DNA of 64,000 nt from Paraburkholderia sp. CNPSo 3272 (GTDB lineage: Bacteria; Pseudomonadota; Gammaproteobacteria; Burkholderiales; Burkholderiaceae): positions 285,803 to 349,802 of the forward strand of contig NZ_JAMBPQ010000005.1 in the NCBI RefSeq assembly GCF_024206495.1, written 5' to 3'. The position numbers and the translations under genes were made by a program. The notes under the pieces were generated by a model, which was given only the letters and a program-made list of their open reading frames with translations, was not told the DNA's origin and did no database searches. Of this stretch, positions 1 to 8,144 are shown one piece after another. How positions within the stretch are numbered: position 1 is the first letter of the stretch; each line of letters begins with the position of its first letter.

Positions 1-44
1 CTCGCCGAAACCGGCGCGGCGCACGCACTTTCGCCATTCACGCA

Positions 45-479
45 ATGAAACGCTTTACTTTTGCCGCCCTTTTTCTCGCTGTCCTGACGCTTCTGGCCAG
101 CAATGCCGAGGCCGCCGTCATCGACGATTCGCTGACCTGCAGCGAGTCCGCACACGAGTTCATCTCGGGGCTGATCACGCAAAACCTGATCGATCCGAAG
201 CCCATGAAGGTCGAAAGCAATTCGATCAACGCATTCTGGCCCGCGCATGGCCAGCGCATGACCGCCTATGGCTTCAGCGTGTTCGCCATCGTGGGTTTCC
301 AGAAGGACGACCCGCTCTTCAAGACCGGCGACGGCACGCCCATCGCCCCTTCCGCCTACGGGGCCGTCGTGGTCGGCACCCAGGCCAGGGTGCAGGCGGC
401 CCTCACGGCGGCGGGCAATAACGCCATCGTCCACCATGCCGGACCGCTATTGACTGCGATCTTCTGCAAGCAGGAGTAA
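45..479 (+). CDS. Small secreted protein of unknown function
   Basis: The 144-residue product begins with a clear Sec signal peptide: K2-R3, a hydrophobic stretch of about 17 residues, then an Ala-rich cleavage region near residues 21-24 (SNAEAA). The mature part is about 120 residues with two cysteines, one near each end (LTCSES and IFCKQE), which could form a disulfide in the periplasm. I recognise no catalytic motif. It looks like a conserved Burkholderiaceae hypothetical exported protein. No strong Shine-Dalgarno precedes the ATG, but the signal peptide begins exactly there. The first 44 bases of the window hold no complete gene. Confidence 0.8.
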   Translation: MKRFTFAALFLAVLTLLASNAEAAVIDDSLTCSESAHEFISGLITQNLIDPKPMKVESNSINAFWPAHGQRMTAYGFSVFAIVGFQKDDPLFKTGDGTPIAPSAYGAVVVGTQARVQAALTAAGNNAIVHHAGPLLTAIFCKQE

Positions 480-497
480 GCGGGCAGGCTTTGAGAG

Positions 498-1019
498 TTA
501 CTCGATACGCCCGAAACCGCCTTCGGCCCAGGCCTCGGCGCGCGCCTTCGTGAGCTTGAAATTCGGCGCGACGCGCGCCTGGGCAAGCTGCTCGCCGAAT
601 GCGTCGATCGCGCTGACGAGCGCGTAGGGCTCGTACTCGTCGGGAACGATGTCGAGCGTCACGTCCACATCGCCTTCGGCGGTGTGCACGCTCACGCGCT
701 TGTGCAGCAGCGCGCGCAATTGCTGCTCGTGCCGGCGCAGCACCTCCGAAGCGGTCTTCACGAGCGTGTTGAACGCCGACGTATCGAGCGGCTTGGGATT
801 CTTCTTGTCACGGCCCATGGTCCAGGGGCCGACGAGTGCAGGCTCCGGCTCGCCGTCCTTGATCATTTGGACGGCCCAGCCGTCGTCGTCCTCGTTCTTG
901 ATCACGCGCGCGGTCCAGCCGTCCTTGCGCCACAGGCGCGCTTCCTGGATCACCTCGGCTTCAGCTGCGAGGTCATCGGCGGGGAAATTGGAATCGGTTG
1001 CGGGTGAGGAATCGGTCAT
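498..1019 (-). CDS. Conserved hypothetical protein
   Basis: A 173-residue soluble, acidic protein with no signal peptide or membrane segment. The N-terminal 25 residues are acidic and low-complexity, followed by a Trp-rich stretch (RLWRKDGWTARVIKN, DDGWAVQMI, VGPWTMGRDKKNPKPLD). It has the look of a conserved beta-/gammaproteobacterial hypothetical protein and I cannot assign a function. It converges tail to tail with the upstream exported-protein gene, 18 bases apart. Codon use is typical of the window. Confidence 0.75.
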   Translation of the reverse strand: MTDSSPATDSNFPADDLAAEAEVIQEARLWRKDGWTARVIKNEDDDGWAVQMIKDGEPEPALVGPWTMGRDKKNPKPLDTSAFNTLVKTASEVLRRHEQQLRALLHKRVSVHTAEGDVDVTLDIVPDEYEPYALVSAIDAFGEQLAQARVAPNFKLTKARAEAWAEGGFGRIE

Positions 1020-1691
1020 GGCGGGGTTTTCATCGGGTTCTGCGGGGGGACTTGCCCGTCGCGAGGCAAGGGCAAGATTCTACCCGGATCGCGTCGCGCG
1101 TCGGGCGCCACGTCTTCCTATCCCGCCGGCTTGATTATTCCACCGCCAAACCAGAATATCGACTGGCGATTTTAATCGTTGCGTTTTCCGCAACGCACCA
1201 TTCCGCCTTGCGCATTAATTTAAAATAATTTTCCGCAGGCAAAAAAAACGCGGCCCGAGAGCCGCGTAAAAACAGATGAAAAAAGACCACCCTTGGTCGA
1301 GGGCTGAAGAAATTGTACCCCCGCAATATGCATGTGATCAGCCCATGATCTGGAACAGTACCTTTCACCAAACGACAAGAATCGCGCTTGAAAAAGCGTT
1401 GAATTCGCGCTAGGCCATCTGCTGAGCGGATTTGTCGCATCGTCGCGGGTGCACAACGGATTATCCGGATGGACCATTTTGTCGCACCTGATAATCCGAT
1501 AGAAAAACTCTTTACATGCAGTCACTTACGGAGATTAATGCGGATCGCGAAATGAGATGAATGCATTGTTGCGTCGATTTGCGTAAATACATTGCATACC
1601 GAGCCTACACTTCGTTGCGAATCATCCGGGCACGAATTCGATTTTTAGAATATTCGGCCTGAGATTCCCCAAGTTCTGACCGGAGAAAAAC
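1020..1691. other. Long intergenic region upstream of porin gene
   Basis: About 670 bases without a convincing gene; the ORFs on the minus strand here have non-coding composition. It is less GC-rich than its surroundings. It contains a minus-strand intrinsic terminator (1240-1267), an inverted pair of the 9-mer CGGATTATC (1457-1465 and 1490-1498), and the porin leader with a GGAG ribosome-binding site just before the ATG at 1692. Confidence 0.6.
1240..1267 (-). terminator. Intrinsic terminator, minus strand, no obvious gene upstream
   Basis: A 7-bp perfect stem (ACGCGGC/GCCGCGT) with a 6-base loop; on the minus strand it is followed by a run of eight T. No protein gene on the minus strand reads into it, so it may end an unannotated small RNA starting somewhere in 1300-1600. 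Confidence 0.55.
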
Positions 1692-2855
1692 ATGAAAAAA
1701 GCACTCATTGCTGCAGGCGCCCTCAGTGCATTTGCCATCAGCGCCCATGCGCAAAGCAGCGTCACCCTTTACGGCTCGCTCGACGCCGGCATCGTCTACG
1801 CGAACAACGTCGGCGGCCACAGCCTGTGGGCTCAGGGCAGCGGCGCGCTCTCGAACAACTACTTCGGCTTTCGCGGCGCCGAAGACCTGGGCGGCGGCCT
1901 GAAGGCGATCTTCACCCTCGAGAGCGGCTTTAATCTCAATAATGGCGGCTACAAGAACGGCGACAGCGGCTTCAACCGCCAGTCCTGGGTCGGCCTGCAG
2001 AGCGACCGGTTCGGCACGCTCACACTCGGCCGGCAGTATGACTCGATGGTCGATTACCTCTCGCCGCTCTCGGAAGCCGGCGCGGGCTTCGGCAACAATC
2101 TCGCGGGCCACCCGTTCGACAACGACAATCTCGCGCAAAGCTATTCGATCAAGAACTCGGTCAAGTACGCCAGCGCGAACTACGCAGGCTTCCGGTTCGG
2201 CGGCCTGTACGGCTTCAGCAACGACGCGAGCGGCTTCGCGAATGGCCGCGCGTGGAGCGTGGGCGCATCGTACGGCAACGGCCCGCTGAACTTCGCAGCC
2301 GCCTACTCGCAACAGAACAACTCCGGCAGCCTCGGCGCCGCCAACAGCGCGGCTTCGGCCGACCAGAACATCTCGGCACGGCTGCAGCGCTCGCTCGGCG
2401 CGGGCGTGAACTACACCTACGGCCCGGCACAGTTTGGCTTCGTGTGGACGCACTCGCAAATCGACGGCATGCAGGGTCTCTCGAGTGGCGGCAGCGCGCC
2501 GCTGCCGGGCCTCTCGGGCCTGAACCTGCACGTGGACAACTATGAGATCAATGGCGCTTACCATCTCACGCCAGCTCTCGCGTTCGTCGGCTCCTACACG
2601 TTCACCGACGGCACGGTCACGGGCAACGGCAGCAACAACAGCCCGAAGTGGCACACCGTGGTCGTCGGCACCGACTACTCGTTGAGCAAGCGCACGGACG
2701 TCTATCTCGCCGGCGTCTACCAGCACGCTTCGGGCTCGCTCGGCTATAACGCCGACGGCTCGGGCATCGCGAACGTCGCTGCGATCAATACGCTTTCGCC
2801 CTCTTCAACGAACAACCAGGTCGCCGCGACCGTCGGTCTGCGTCACCGCTTCTGA
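1692..2855 (+). CDS. Outer-membrane porin, Gram-negative general porin family
   Basis: A trimeric 16-strand beta-barrel porin for passive diffusion of small hydrophilic solutes. The 387-residue precursor has a signal peptide ending AHAQ at about residue 20, then the classic Burkholderia start of the mature chain (SSVTLYGSLDAGI), repeated Gly/Asn/aromatic strands, the YGFRG-type strand (FGFRGAEDLGGGLKAIFTLESGF) and a C-terminal Phe (GLRHRF), the outer-membrane insertion signal. A strong ribosome-binding site (CCGGAG) lies 8 bases before the ATG. It is monocistronic, with its own terminator at 2911-2945. Solute specificity cannot be read from sequence. Confidence 0.95.
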   Translation: MKKALIAAGALSAFAISAHAQSSVTLYGSLDAGIVYANNVGGHSLWAQGSGALSNNYFGFRGAEDLGGGLKAIFTLESGFNLNNGGYKNGDSGFNRQSWVGLQSDRFGTLTLGRQYDSMVDYLSPLSEAGAGFGNNLAGHPFDNDNLAQSYSIKNSVKYASANYAGFRFGGLYGFSNDASGFANGRAWSVGASYGNGPLNFAAAYSQQNNSGSLGAANSAASADQNISARLQRSLGAGVNYTYGPAQFGFVWTHSQIDGMQGLSSGGSAPLPGLSGLNLHVDNYEINGAYHLTPALAFVGSYTFTDGTVTGNGSNNSPKWHTVVVGTDYSLSKRTDVYLAGVYQHASGSLGYNADGSGIANVAAINTLSPSSTNNQVAATVGLRHRF

Positions 2856-2910
2856 TCGCTCCGGGTTGGGCAAATCCGGCGCGACCCGCCACGCTGCCTT
2901 GCCTTTGCGA

Positions 2911-2945
2911 AACGCACATGTGCCACGAGCGCATGTGCGTTTTTC
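2911..2945 (+). terminator. Rho-independent terminator of porin gene
   Basis: Inverted repeat ACGCACATG/CATGTGCGT with an 11-base loop followed by a T run, 55 bases after the porin stop codon. Confidence 0.85.
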
Positions 2946-3047
2946 CTGTTAGCTGTTGCATCTTTTTACGTCTGCGTGGGCCTTGATCCAGATCAGGGTG
3001 CGTATACTCATTGGCATAATCCGCTGTTCGATATTGTCACTTCGCCT

Positions 3048-3404
3048 ATGAAAACGCTCACGCAACGACTCCTTGCCGCGACTCCGCTCGCGCTCATCGC
3101 CGCTTGTGGATCGACGCCGCCGTCCGGCACCGCTTCGAACGGCGAACCGATGATCTATGCTTCGTCGGCGCGTTCGGCGTCGTCGGTCGCGAGCTGCCTC
3201 GAAGACCGCTTGCCGCACGTGCACAGTTCGCGCGACGGCAATACGACGGAACTGAGCGTAGGCTCGCGCTCGGACGCGTCGTACTTCGTCACGCTCACGC
3301 CGAACGGCCACGGCTCGGTCATTCGCGTGACGCACGGCGCTTCCGCGTCGAACGATCCGCCTGAAGAAGAACTGCGCTTCGACGTGGCGCGCTGCACGAC
3401 CTGA
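3048..3404 (+). CDS. Small putative lipoprotein
   Basis: The reading frame is open from 2976, but the ATG at 3048 starts a textbook lipoprotein signal: K2, a hydrophobic core and the lipobox LIAAC with Cys near residue 20. The mature part is about 98 residues, polar, with two more cysteines (VASCLEDRL and VARCTT). Function unknown; such small lipoproteins are common in Burkholderiaceae. The longer start would put a hydrophilic 24-residue stretch before the signal and is unlikely. Confidence 0.75.
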   Translation: MKTLTQRLLAATPLALIAACGSTPPSGTASNGEPMIYASSARSASSVASCLEDRLPHVHSSRDGNTTELSVGSRSDASYFVTLTPNGHGSVIRVTHGASASNDPPEEELRFDVARCTT

Positions 3405-3535
3405 CGCGTGAACGAATGGCGCCGGCACCGCACGCGCCATTCGATGTACCGCATGTCGCCCGCGTGGCACCCCTGTCATAACGGCGACACATCTGCGAAG
3501 ATTGCGCCCCCTTCGACTTCGCAACACACCGCTTC

Positions 3536-4042
3536 ATGGCATCAGGCACCGCACATCACGCGACGGGTTGGGCCGCCGGCGTCATCGCCGCCGCAATCGT
3601 CACGCATCAGGGCGCCGATAGCGCCTGGCATCTCTATGCCGCGCTCGCGTTCGCCGCGGGTGTCGCGGGCGGATCGGCGCCCGACTGGCTGGAGGTCGCA
3701 TGGTGGCGCAAGAAGCGGCGCCTCTGGATCACGCATCGCACGTTCACGCACTGGGGCATCGGCTGGATCGCGTTGCTCCTGTGGTCGTATCACAAGCTCG
3801 GGCACCTGCCGCTTGCGGCGCCCGCGTTCGGCTTCGCTTGCGGAGGCGTGATTCACCTGTTCGCCGACTGGCCCAATCCGCTCGGCGTGCCGTGGATCTT
3901 TCAGCGGCACTCGCTGAACTGGTGGCGCAGCGGACGTTGCGATCTGATCGTCGTCGCGGCGTCATGGGTGGCTGCGTGGTTTTTCGCCGTGCATGGCGTG
4001 CCACACGACTGGTCGCTCGCGCCGTTGCGTCGGCTCGTCTGA
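3536..4042 (+). CDS. Membrane-bound metal-dependent hydrolase, YdjM/PF04307-like
   Basis: A 168-residue integral membrane protein with about four hydrophobic segments. The diagnostic motifs are present: an N-terminal HH, the aspartate of SAPDWLE, HRTFTHW around residue 67-73, and HLFADWPNPLG around 107-117, the His/Asp metal-binding set of the YdjM-like (DUF457) inner-membrane hydrolase family. The E. coli relative is LexA-controlled, but I see no SOS box upstream here. Substrate unknown. It stands alone between a lipoprotein gene and an AT-rich island. Confidence 0.75.
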   Translation: MASGTAHHATGWAAGVIAAAIVTHQGADSAWHLYAALAFAAGVAGGSAPDWLEVAWWRKKRRLWITHRTFTHWGIGWIALLLWSYHKLGHLPLAAPAFGFACGGVIHLFADWPNPLGVPWIFQRHSLNWWRSGRCDLIVVAASWVAAWFFAVHGVPHDWSLAPLRRLV

Positions 4043-4179
4043 TCGATCGGATTTGCCTGGAATCAAGCGCCTGCACGCCGGGCGCCTGGAAGCCGATGAA
4101 GCGCCGATTAACAATCGTCGGGACTGATCAGGTGCCACACCGCCCATTAATCAGGGCAATGTTTATTATCGTGTTAGTA

Positions 4180-4217
4180 AAGCAAAATAAAAACGGCGTC
4201 CTTTTAAAAGGACGCCG
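4180..4217 (-). terminator. Rho-independent terminator of the 67-residue protein gene
   Basis: A perfect 24-base palindrome at 4194-4217 (arms CGGCGTCCTTTT/AAAAGGACGCCG) followed on the minus strand by a T-rich tail. It lies 24 bases after the stop codon of the minus-strand gene at 4242-4445. Confidence 0.85.
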
Positions 4218-4241
4218 CCTCTGAATCGCGTCACGCGGTAA

Positions 4242-4445
4242 TCAGGCGTTCTCTTCGCACTCCGCGCGGCCCATGCGGTAGCCGACGATAAGGCCGGCGT
4301 CATACGCCGACTCCAGCGCGCGGCCAATGTCCTCCGCGCTCACGAGGTGCGCGTCGGCGGTTGGCTTCCCGGTCAGTTCGAAGCTCTCGATTCCGAGCGT
4401 CCTTCGCGAGATTGCCAGCAATAACTCAAGTCGTTCGTCATGCAT
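4242..4445 (-). CDS. Small hypothetical protein, possibly DUF6900-like
   Basis: A 67-residue soluble protein. The pattern LLLAISRRTLGIESFE, then a region ending in DIGRALESAYDAGLIVGY, resembles the short DUF6900 family (often seen on plasmids and in accessory regions: LxxIAxxxLGIExLE ... ALExAYxAG). That assignment is from memory of the pattern and not certain. It has its own perfect terminator and sits on the edge of an AT-rich island, which suggests acquired DNA. Confidence 0.6.
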   Translation of the reverse strand: MHDERLELLLAISRRTLGIESFELTGKPTADAHLVSAEDIGRALESAYDAGLIVGYRMGRAECEENA

Positions 4446-4819
4446 TTTGCGCCCTCCATTTGATCCACATCATCTGATTACAATGATAAATATCAAAATC
4501 CGTGAGAGCCGCGGCGCATGGACGCATATTGAGGCGTCACTCTAATATCAAATCCAGAAAATCTTTAAAGTTTGTTAAATCAGCGACGGATTAATCTTTA
4601 AAGATCGTTAAATCGAATCGTTTTAATTCGCAATTGAACAGGGTGTCAATGCATGGCGGCTCGCCGATGGCGCCGAACCGGCGTCGCGGCACGCCTCGGA
4701 GCGGAGCGGCCCGGGGCGGCCAGGCGCGGTCAGCGTTTCCCGCGGGCAACCGTTTGATATGATCGGTAAGACATCGCGGGGCCCAACCAGGGCTTTTCGT
4801 CAGCATTCGAACGTAGCCC
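4446..4819. other. AT-rich intergenic island with direct repeats
   Basis: About 370 bases with no gene. Positions about 4480-4640 are far more AT-rich than the rest of the window. They carry two copies of a 21-bp sequence (4561-4581 and 4594-4614) differing at two positions, with core CTTTAAAG...GTTAAATC, repeated every 33 bp. The right end provides the leader of the XRE-cupin gene. Confidence 0.6.
4561..4614. repeat. 21-bp direct repeat, two copies
   Basis: Copies at 4561-4581 and 4594-4614 share CTTTAAAG, a variable four-base centre (TTTG or ATCG) and GTTAAATC; 19 of 21 bases match, start-to-start spacing is 33 bp (three helical turns). They may be binding sites for a regulator or nucleoid protein; no partner is identified. 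Confidence 0.7.
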
Positions 4820-5482
4820 ATGGACTCCACGCTCACCCCATCCGCCAGCACGGCGACCACCGAACTCGGCCGCCGCGTGCGCGCCGCGCGCGTCGCCCAA
4901 GACCTGACGCTCGATACGGCCAGCCGCCTGTGCGGCGTCTCGCGCTCGACTCTGTCGAAGGTCGAAAACGGGCTCATGTCGCCAACCTTCGACGTGCTCC
5001 AGAAGATCGTCGGCGGGCTCAGAATCGACCTGGCCGAGCTGTTCGGCACCCCGCCCCGGCTCAATGCCGGCGGCCGCCGCGCGCTCACGCGCAACGGCGC
5101 GGGTCAGCGCCACGCCTATCGCGGCTATCAAATGGAGTTGCTCGCCACGGATCTCGCGCATAAGGCGATGCTGCCGTTTCGCATCCGCATCACCGCACAT
5201 TCGCTCGACGCGTTCGACGACTGGGGCCGCCACGAAGGCGAAGAATTTCTCTACGTGATCAGCGGCAGCGTGTGCCTGTATTCGGAGCTTTACGCGCCCA
5301 CCTGTCTGGAAGCCGGCGACAGCCTCTACTTCGACAGCCGCACCGGCCACGCGGCCATTTCGACGAGCGAAGAAGACGCCGAAGTGCTGTGGATGGCCAC
5401 GAGCGCGCGCCTGCCCGGCGTCGCCCCGGAAGCGTCAGCAACGTCGAAGTCGCGCGCCAGGCCGAAGCTCGCGGCCGGCTGA
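4820..5482 (+). CDS. XRE-family regulator with C-terminal cupin domain
   Basis: A transcription regulator of 220 residues. Residues about 13-70 form a Cro/CI-type helix-turn-helix (RVRAARVAQDLTLDTASRLCGVSRSTLSKVENGLMSPTFDVLQKI). Residues about 105-190 form a cupin_2 barrel (RHEGEEFLYVISGSVCLY ... LEAGDSLYFDSRTGHAAI), the usual sensor in this family, which often controls amino-acid, polyamine or osmolyte genes. The cupin keeps the metal-type pattern. No obvious target is adjacent: it runs convergent with pcaQ. Confidence 0.9.
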   Translation: MDSTLTPSASTATTELGRRVRAARVAQDLTLDTASRLCGVSRSTLSKVENGLMSPTFDVLQKIVGGLRIDLAELFGTPPRLNAGGRRALTRNGAGQRHAYRGYQMELLATDLAHKAMLPFRIRITAHSLDAFDDWGRHEGEEFLYVISGSVCLYSELYAPTCLEAGDSLYFDSRTGHAAISTSEEDAEVLWMATSARLPGVAPEASATSKSRARPKLAAG

Positions 5483-5522
5483 ATCCGGAGCGCGGCGTTG
5501 GGACTACAAGATCCGTGTAGCC

Positions 5523-6539
5523 TCAGCCCCTGGCATCGGGCGAACGCTTCCCAGTGGAAGGGCCTGCAGCACGCGCGCGCCGCGTCCGCGGTGCGCCGGA
5601 GACATCCGGCCTCACATCGCGCTCGCGCGCCGCACGCCGCACGGCCTCGATCAACGCGCGACCTACAGGCGTGGGCTGGGTATCGGTGCGCTGAATCACC
5701 CCCACGGGCTCCTCGCCGCCCGCGGAAGGCAACGGCAACCGCACCAGCGTCCCGCGCCGCAGGTCGTACTCGACGGCACCGGCGGGCACGAACCACACCG
5801 CGTCGTTCTGGAGCGCGAGCGCGCGTCCCACCGAAACCGAAAGCAACTCGACGAACGCCGACAGCGGCGGCGCGCCCCAGGCGGCGAGCAGACTGTCCGC
5901 CGCCTGGCGGATCAACGTGCCGAACGGCGGCAGCACAAGCGGAAACGATGCGAGTTGCGCCGGCAACCCTGCCCCCTGCGCGAGCGGATGCCCGGCGCGC
6001 ACCACGACGGCGAGCGGCTCGTTGTACAACTGCTCGAAGCTCAGGCCCACCATGCGCTCGGGGTCGGCCAGGCGGCCCACCGCAAAGCTGATCGCCCCTG
6101 TCTTCAGCCGATCGAGCAGTTCGGTGTTGGCCCCTGTCATCAGCCGCACGCTCACGCGCGGCCATTCCTCGCCGAAGTGACGCAACGCGCCGGGCAGCAG
6201 CGCCGTCGCTACAGTAGGCAGCACGCCGATATCTAGCGTGGCGGCCACCGCGCCCTCGTCGCGCGCAAGCAAAGCCACGCCCTGGCGCAGCGCGCTCATG
6301 CAGGCGCTCGCGTGCGGCATAAAGAGCTGGCCCTCGCGCGTGGGCACGGCGCCGTGCCGCCCGCGCTCGAACAGCTTCACGCCCAGCACAAGCTCCAGTT
6401 CGGCGATCGTCTTCGACACCGCGGGCTGCGTGACCGAAAGACTCTCGGCGGCCTGCTGCACGCTCCCCATCTGCGCTACGGCAAGGAAACACTGGAGATG
6501 GCGGAATTTGACGCGTCCGTCCGCGAGCCGGTTTTGCAT
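5523..6539 (-). CDS. pcaQ: LysR-type regulator of protocatechuate catabolism, PcaQ
   Basis: A 338-residue LysR-family activator. The N-terminal winged helix-turn-helix covers residues about 12-70 (FRHLQCFLAVAQMGSVQQAAESLSVTQPAVSKTIAELE), followed by the periplasmic-binding-like effector domain. The sequence and its position divergent from pcaHG identify it as PcaQ, which in other proteobacteria activates pca genes in response to beta-carboxy-cis,cis-muconate. The C-terminal 30 residues are an Arg/Ala-rich tail. No Shine-Dalgarno precedes the ATG; instead a perfect 15-bp palindrome overlaps the start codon, suggesting autoregulation. Confidence 0.9.
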   Translation of the reverse strand: MQNRLADGRVKFRHLQCFLAVAQMGSVQQAAESLSVTQPAVSKTIAELELVLGVKLFERGRHGAVPTREGQLFMPHASACMSALRQGVALLARDEGAVAATLDIGVLPTVATALLPGALRHFGEEWPRVSVRLMTGANTELLDRLKTGAISFAVGRLADPERMVGLSFEQLYNEPLAVVVRAGHPLAQGAGLPAQLASFPLVLPPFGTLIRQAADSLLAAWGAPPLSAFVELLSVSVGRALALQNDAVWFVPAGAVEYDLRRGTLVRLPLPSAGGEEPVGVIQRTDTQPTPVGRALIEAVRRAARERDVRPDVSGAPRTRRARAAGPSTGKRSPDARG

Positions 6540-6552
6540 AACGATTCGTTAT
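6538..6552. promoter_or_regulatory. Probable PcaQ operator overlapping the pcaQ start
   Basis: A perfect 15-bp inverted repeat, arms ATAACGA and TCGTTAT around one base. Published PcaQ sites in rhizobia have ATAAC/GTTA arms, which these match, though the spacing differs by about a base. It includes the first two bases of the pcaQ initiation codon and lies about 130 bases upstream of pcaH. Confidence 0.7.
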
Positions 6553-6679
6553 ACGATGTGCGAAAAAACATCATTTTGCATAACTTTTCGCTTTGGATAA
6601 AGTGGCTGCATCGGCTCGTAGCGACAAATCGCTGCAGGCAACGCGCCCTTCGCCCAATAATCCAACCAGGAGACACCCC

Positions 6680-7384
6680 ATGGACGAGTCCATCCTGTCG
6701 CCGCGCGACTTCGACTCGCACCCCGCGTACGTTTATCCGCCGTACCGTTCGTCGGTCAAACGCGGCCCCACGCTCCCGCTCATCCCCCTGAAGGAAAAGC
6801 TGCGCAACCAGCACGCGCCCGTGTACGGCACCGACGATCTCGGCGCGCTCGATCACGACCTCACGCGCAACGCGGCCAAAAATGGCGCGCCGCTCGGCGA
6901 GCGCATCATCGTGACGGGCCGCGTGCTCGACGAAGGCGGCAAGCCGGTGCGCAACACACTCGTGGAAATCTGGCAGGCCAACGCCGCCGGCCGCTATGTC
7001 CACAAGCAGGATCAGCACGATGCGCCGCTCGATCCCAACTTTCTCGGCGCCGGCCGCGCGATCACCGATAACGACGGCCGCTATCGCTTCCTCACGATCA
7101 AGCCGGGTGCGTATCCCTGGGGCAATCACCCGAATGCGTGGCGTCCGAATCACATTCACTTCTCGCTGTTCGGCGACTACTTCGGCTCGCGTCTCGTCAC
7201 GCAGATGTATTTCCCCGGCGACCCGCTGCTCGCCTTCGACCCGATCTATCAGGGCACGCCCGAAGACGCACGCGAGCGCATGATTTCGCGCTTCTCGCTC
7301 GACACCACCGAAGAAGGCTACGCACTCGGCTACGAATTCGACATCGTGCTGCGCGGCCCGCACCAAACCCCCACGGAGCGTTGA
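6680..7384 (+). CDS. pcaH: Protocatechuate 3,4-dioxygenase beta subunit
   Basis: The iron-bearing subunit of the intradiol dioxygenase that opens protocatechuate between C3 and C4 to beta-carboxy-cis,cis-muconate, first step of the beta-ketoadipate pathway. The 234-residue protein has the family motifs GRVLDEGGKPVRNTLVEIWQANAAGRY, the PGAYPW tyrosine ligand and the HIH pair (RPNHIHFSLFG), giving the Tyr2His2 non-haem ferric site. The frame is open upstream, but ATG 6680 has a good AGGAG-like site (CCAGGAGACA) and matches the family N-terminus. Three bases separate it from pcaG. Confidence 0.97.
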   Translation: MDESILSPRDFDSHPAYVYPPYRSSVKRGPTLPLIPLKEKLRNQHAPVYGTDDLGALDHDLTRNAAKNGAPLGERIIVTGRVLDEGGKPVRNTLVEIWQANAAGRYVHKQDQHDAPLDPNFLGAGRAITDNDGRYRFLTIKPGAYPWGNHPNAWRPNHIHFSLFGDYFGSRLVTQMYFPGDPLLAFDPIYQGTPEDARERMISRFSLDTTEEGYALGYEFDIVLRGPHQTPTER

Positions 7385-7387
7385 ACC

Positions 7388-7975
7388 ATGGCACTCAAGG
7401 AAACGCCTTCGCAAACGGTCGGCCCGTACTTCGCTTACGGCCTGTGCCCGCAGCAATACGATTTCGACTTCAAGAGCCTGTTCACGGCCAACGTGGTCGG
7501 GCCTGAAACGCCGGGCGAGCACATCACGCTGATCGGCCGCGTGATCGACGGCGACGGCAACGCGGTGTTCGACGCGATGCTCGAGTTCTCGCAGGTCAAC
7601 GCAAACGGCCGTTATCCGGCTTCGCGCGAGGAAATCGCCAAAGACGGCTTCCGCGGTTTTGCACGCGTGGGCACGGGAACGGATGCGCAGCACCGCTTCA
7701 TCGTGCACACCGTGAAGCCGGGCGTGGAGAACGCCGGCGAAGCGCCGCATTTGAATGTGATCGTGATGATGCGCGGGATGCTCACGCACACCTTCACGCG
7801 CATCTACTTCGAAGACGAAGCCGCCGCCAACGCCGCAGACCCGGTGCTCTCAGCTGTGCCCGCCGCGCGCCGCGACACGCTCATCGCGCGCCGTAGCGAG
7901 CGGGCCGGCAGCATCGTCTACACGTTCGATATCCGCATGCAGGGTGAACAGGAAACGGTGTTCTTCGATCTTTGA
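7388..7975 (+). CDS. pcaG: Protocatechuate 3,4-dioxygenase alpha subunit
   Basis: The 195-residue partner of PcaH, with the characteristic start TPSQTVGPYFAYGL and the intradiol-dioxygenase fold but without the full iron-ligand set, as usual for the alpha chain, which contributes to the substrate pocket. Downstream of pcaH by three bases, so translationally coupled. A terminator follows at 8088-8117, so the operon is just pcaHG. Confidence 0.97.
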   Translation: MALKETPSQTVGPYFAYGLCPQQYDFDFKSLFTANVVGPETPGEHITLIGRVIDGDGNAVFDAMLEFSQVNANGRYPASREEIAKDGFRGFARVGTGTDAQHRFIVHTVKPGVENAGEAPHLNVIVMMRGMLTHTFTRIYFEDEAAANAADPVLSAVPAARRDTLIARRSERAGSIVYTFDIRMQGEQETVFFDL

Positions 7976-8087
7976 TGCATTGACGGATACGCGAGACGAC
8001 TCGCGCGAACTTTCACGTGGCTTTCATGAATTGGCCCTATGATCGTGCCGCTGCGATCTGATCGCGGAACTCCGAGCTGTACCTTGT

Positions 8088-8117
8088 GAAGCCTGCCATG
8101 CGCAGGCTTCTTTTTTT
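8088..8117 (+). terminator. Rho-independent terminator of pcaHG
   Basis: Perfect stem GAAGCCTG/CAGGCTTC with a 7-base loop followed by seven T. Confidence 0.9.
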
Positions 8118-8144
8118 GGAGGGCGCCTGCGGCTCGCTGCGTCC

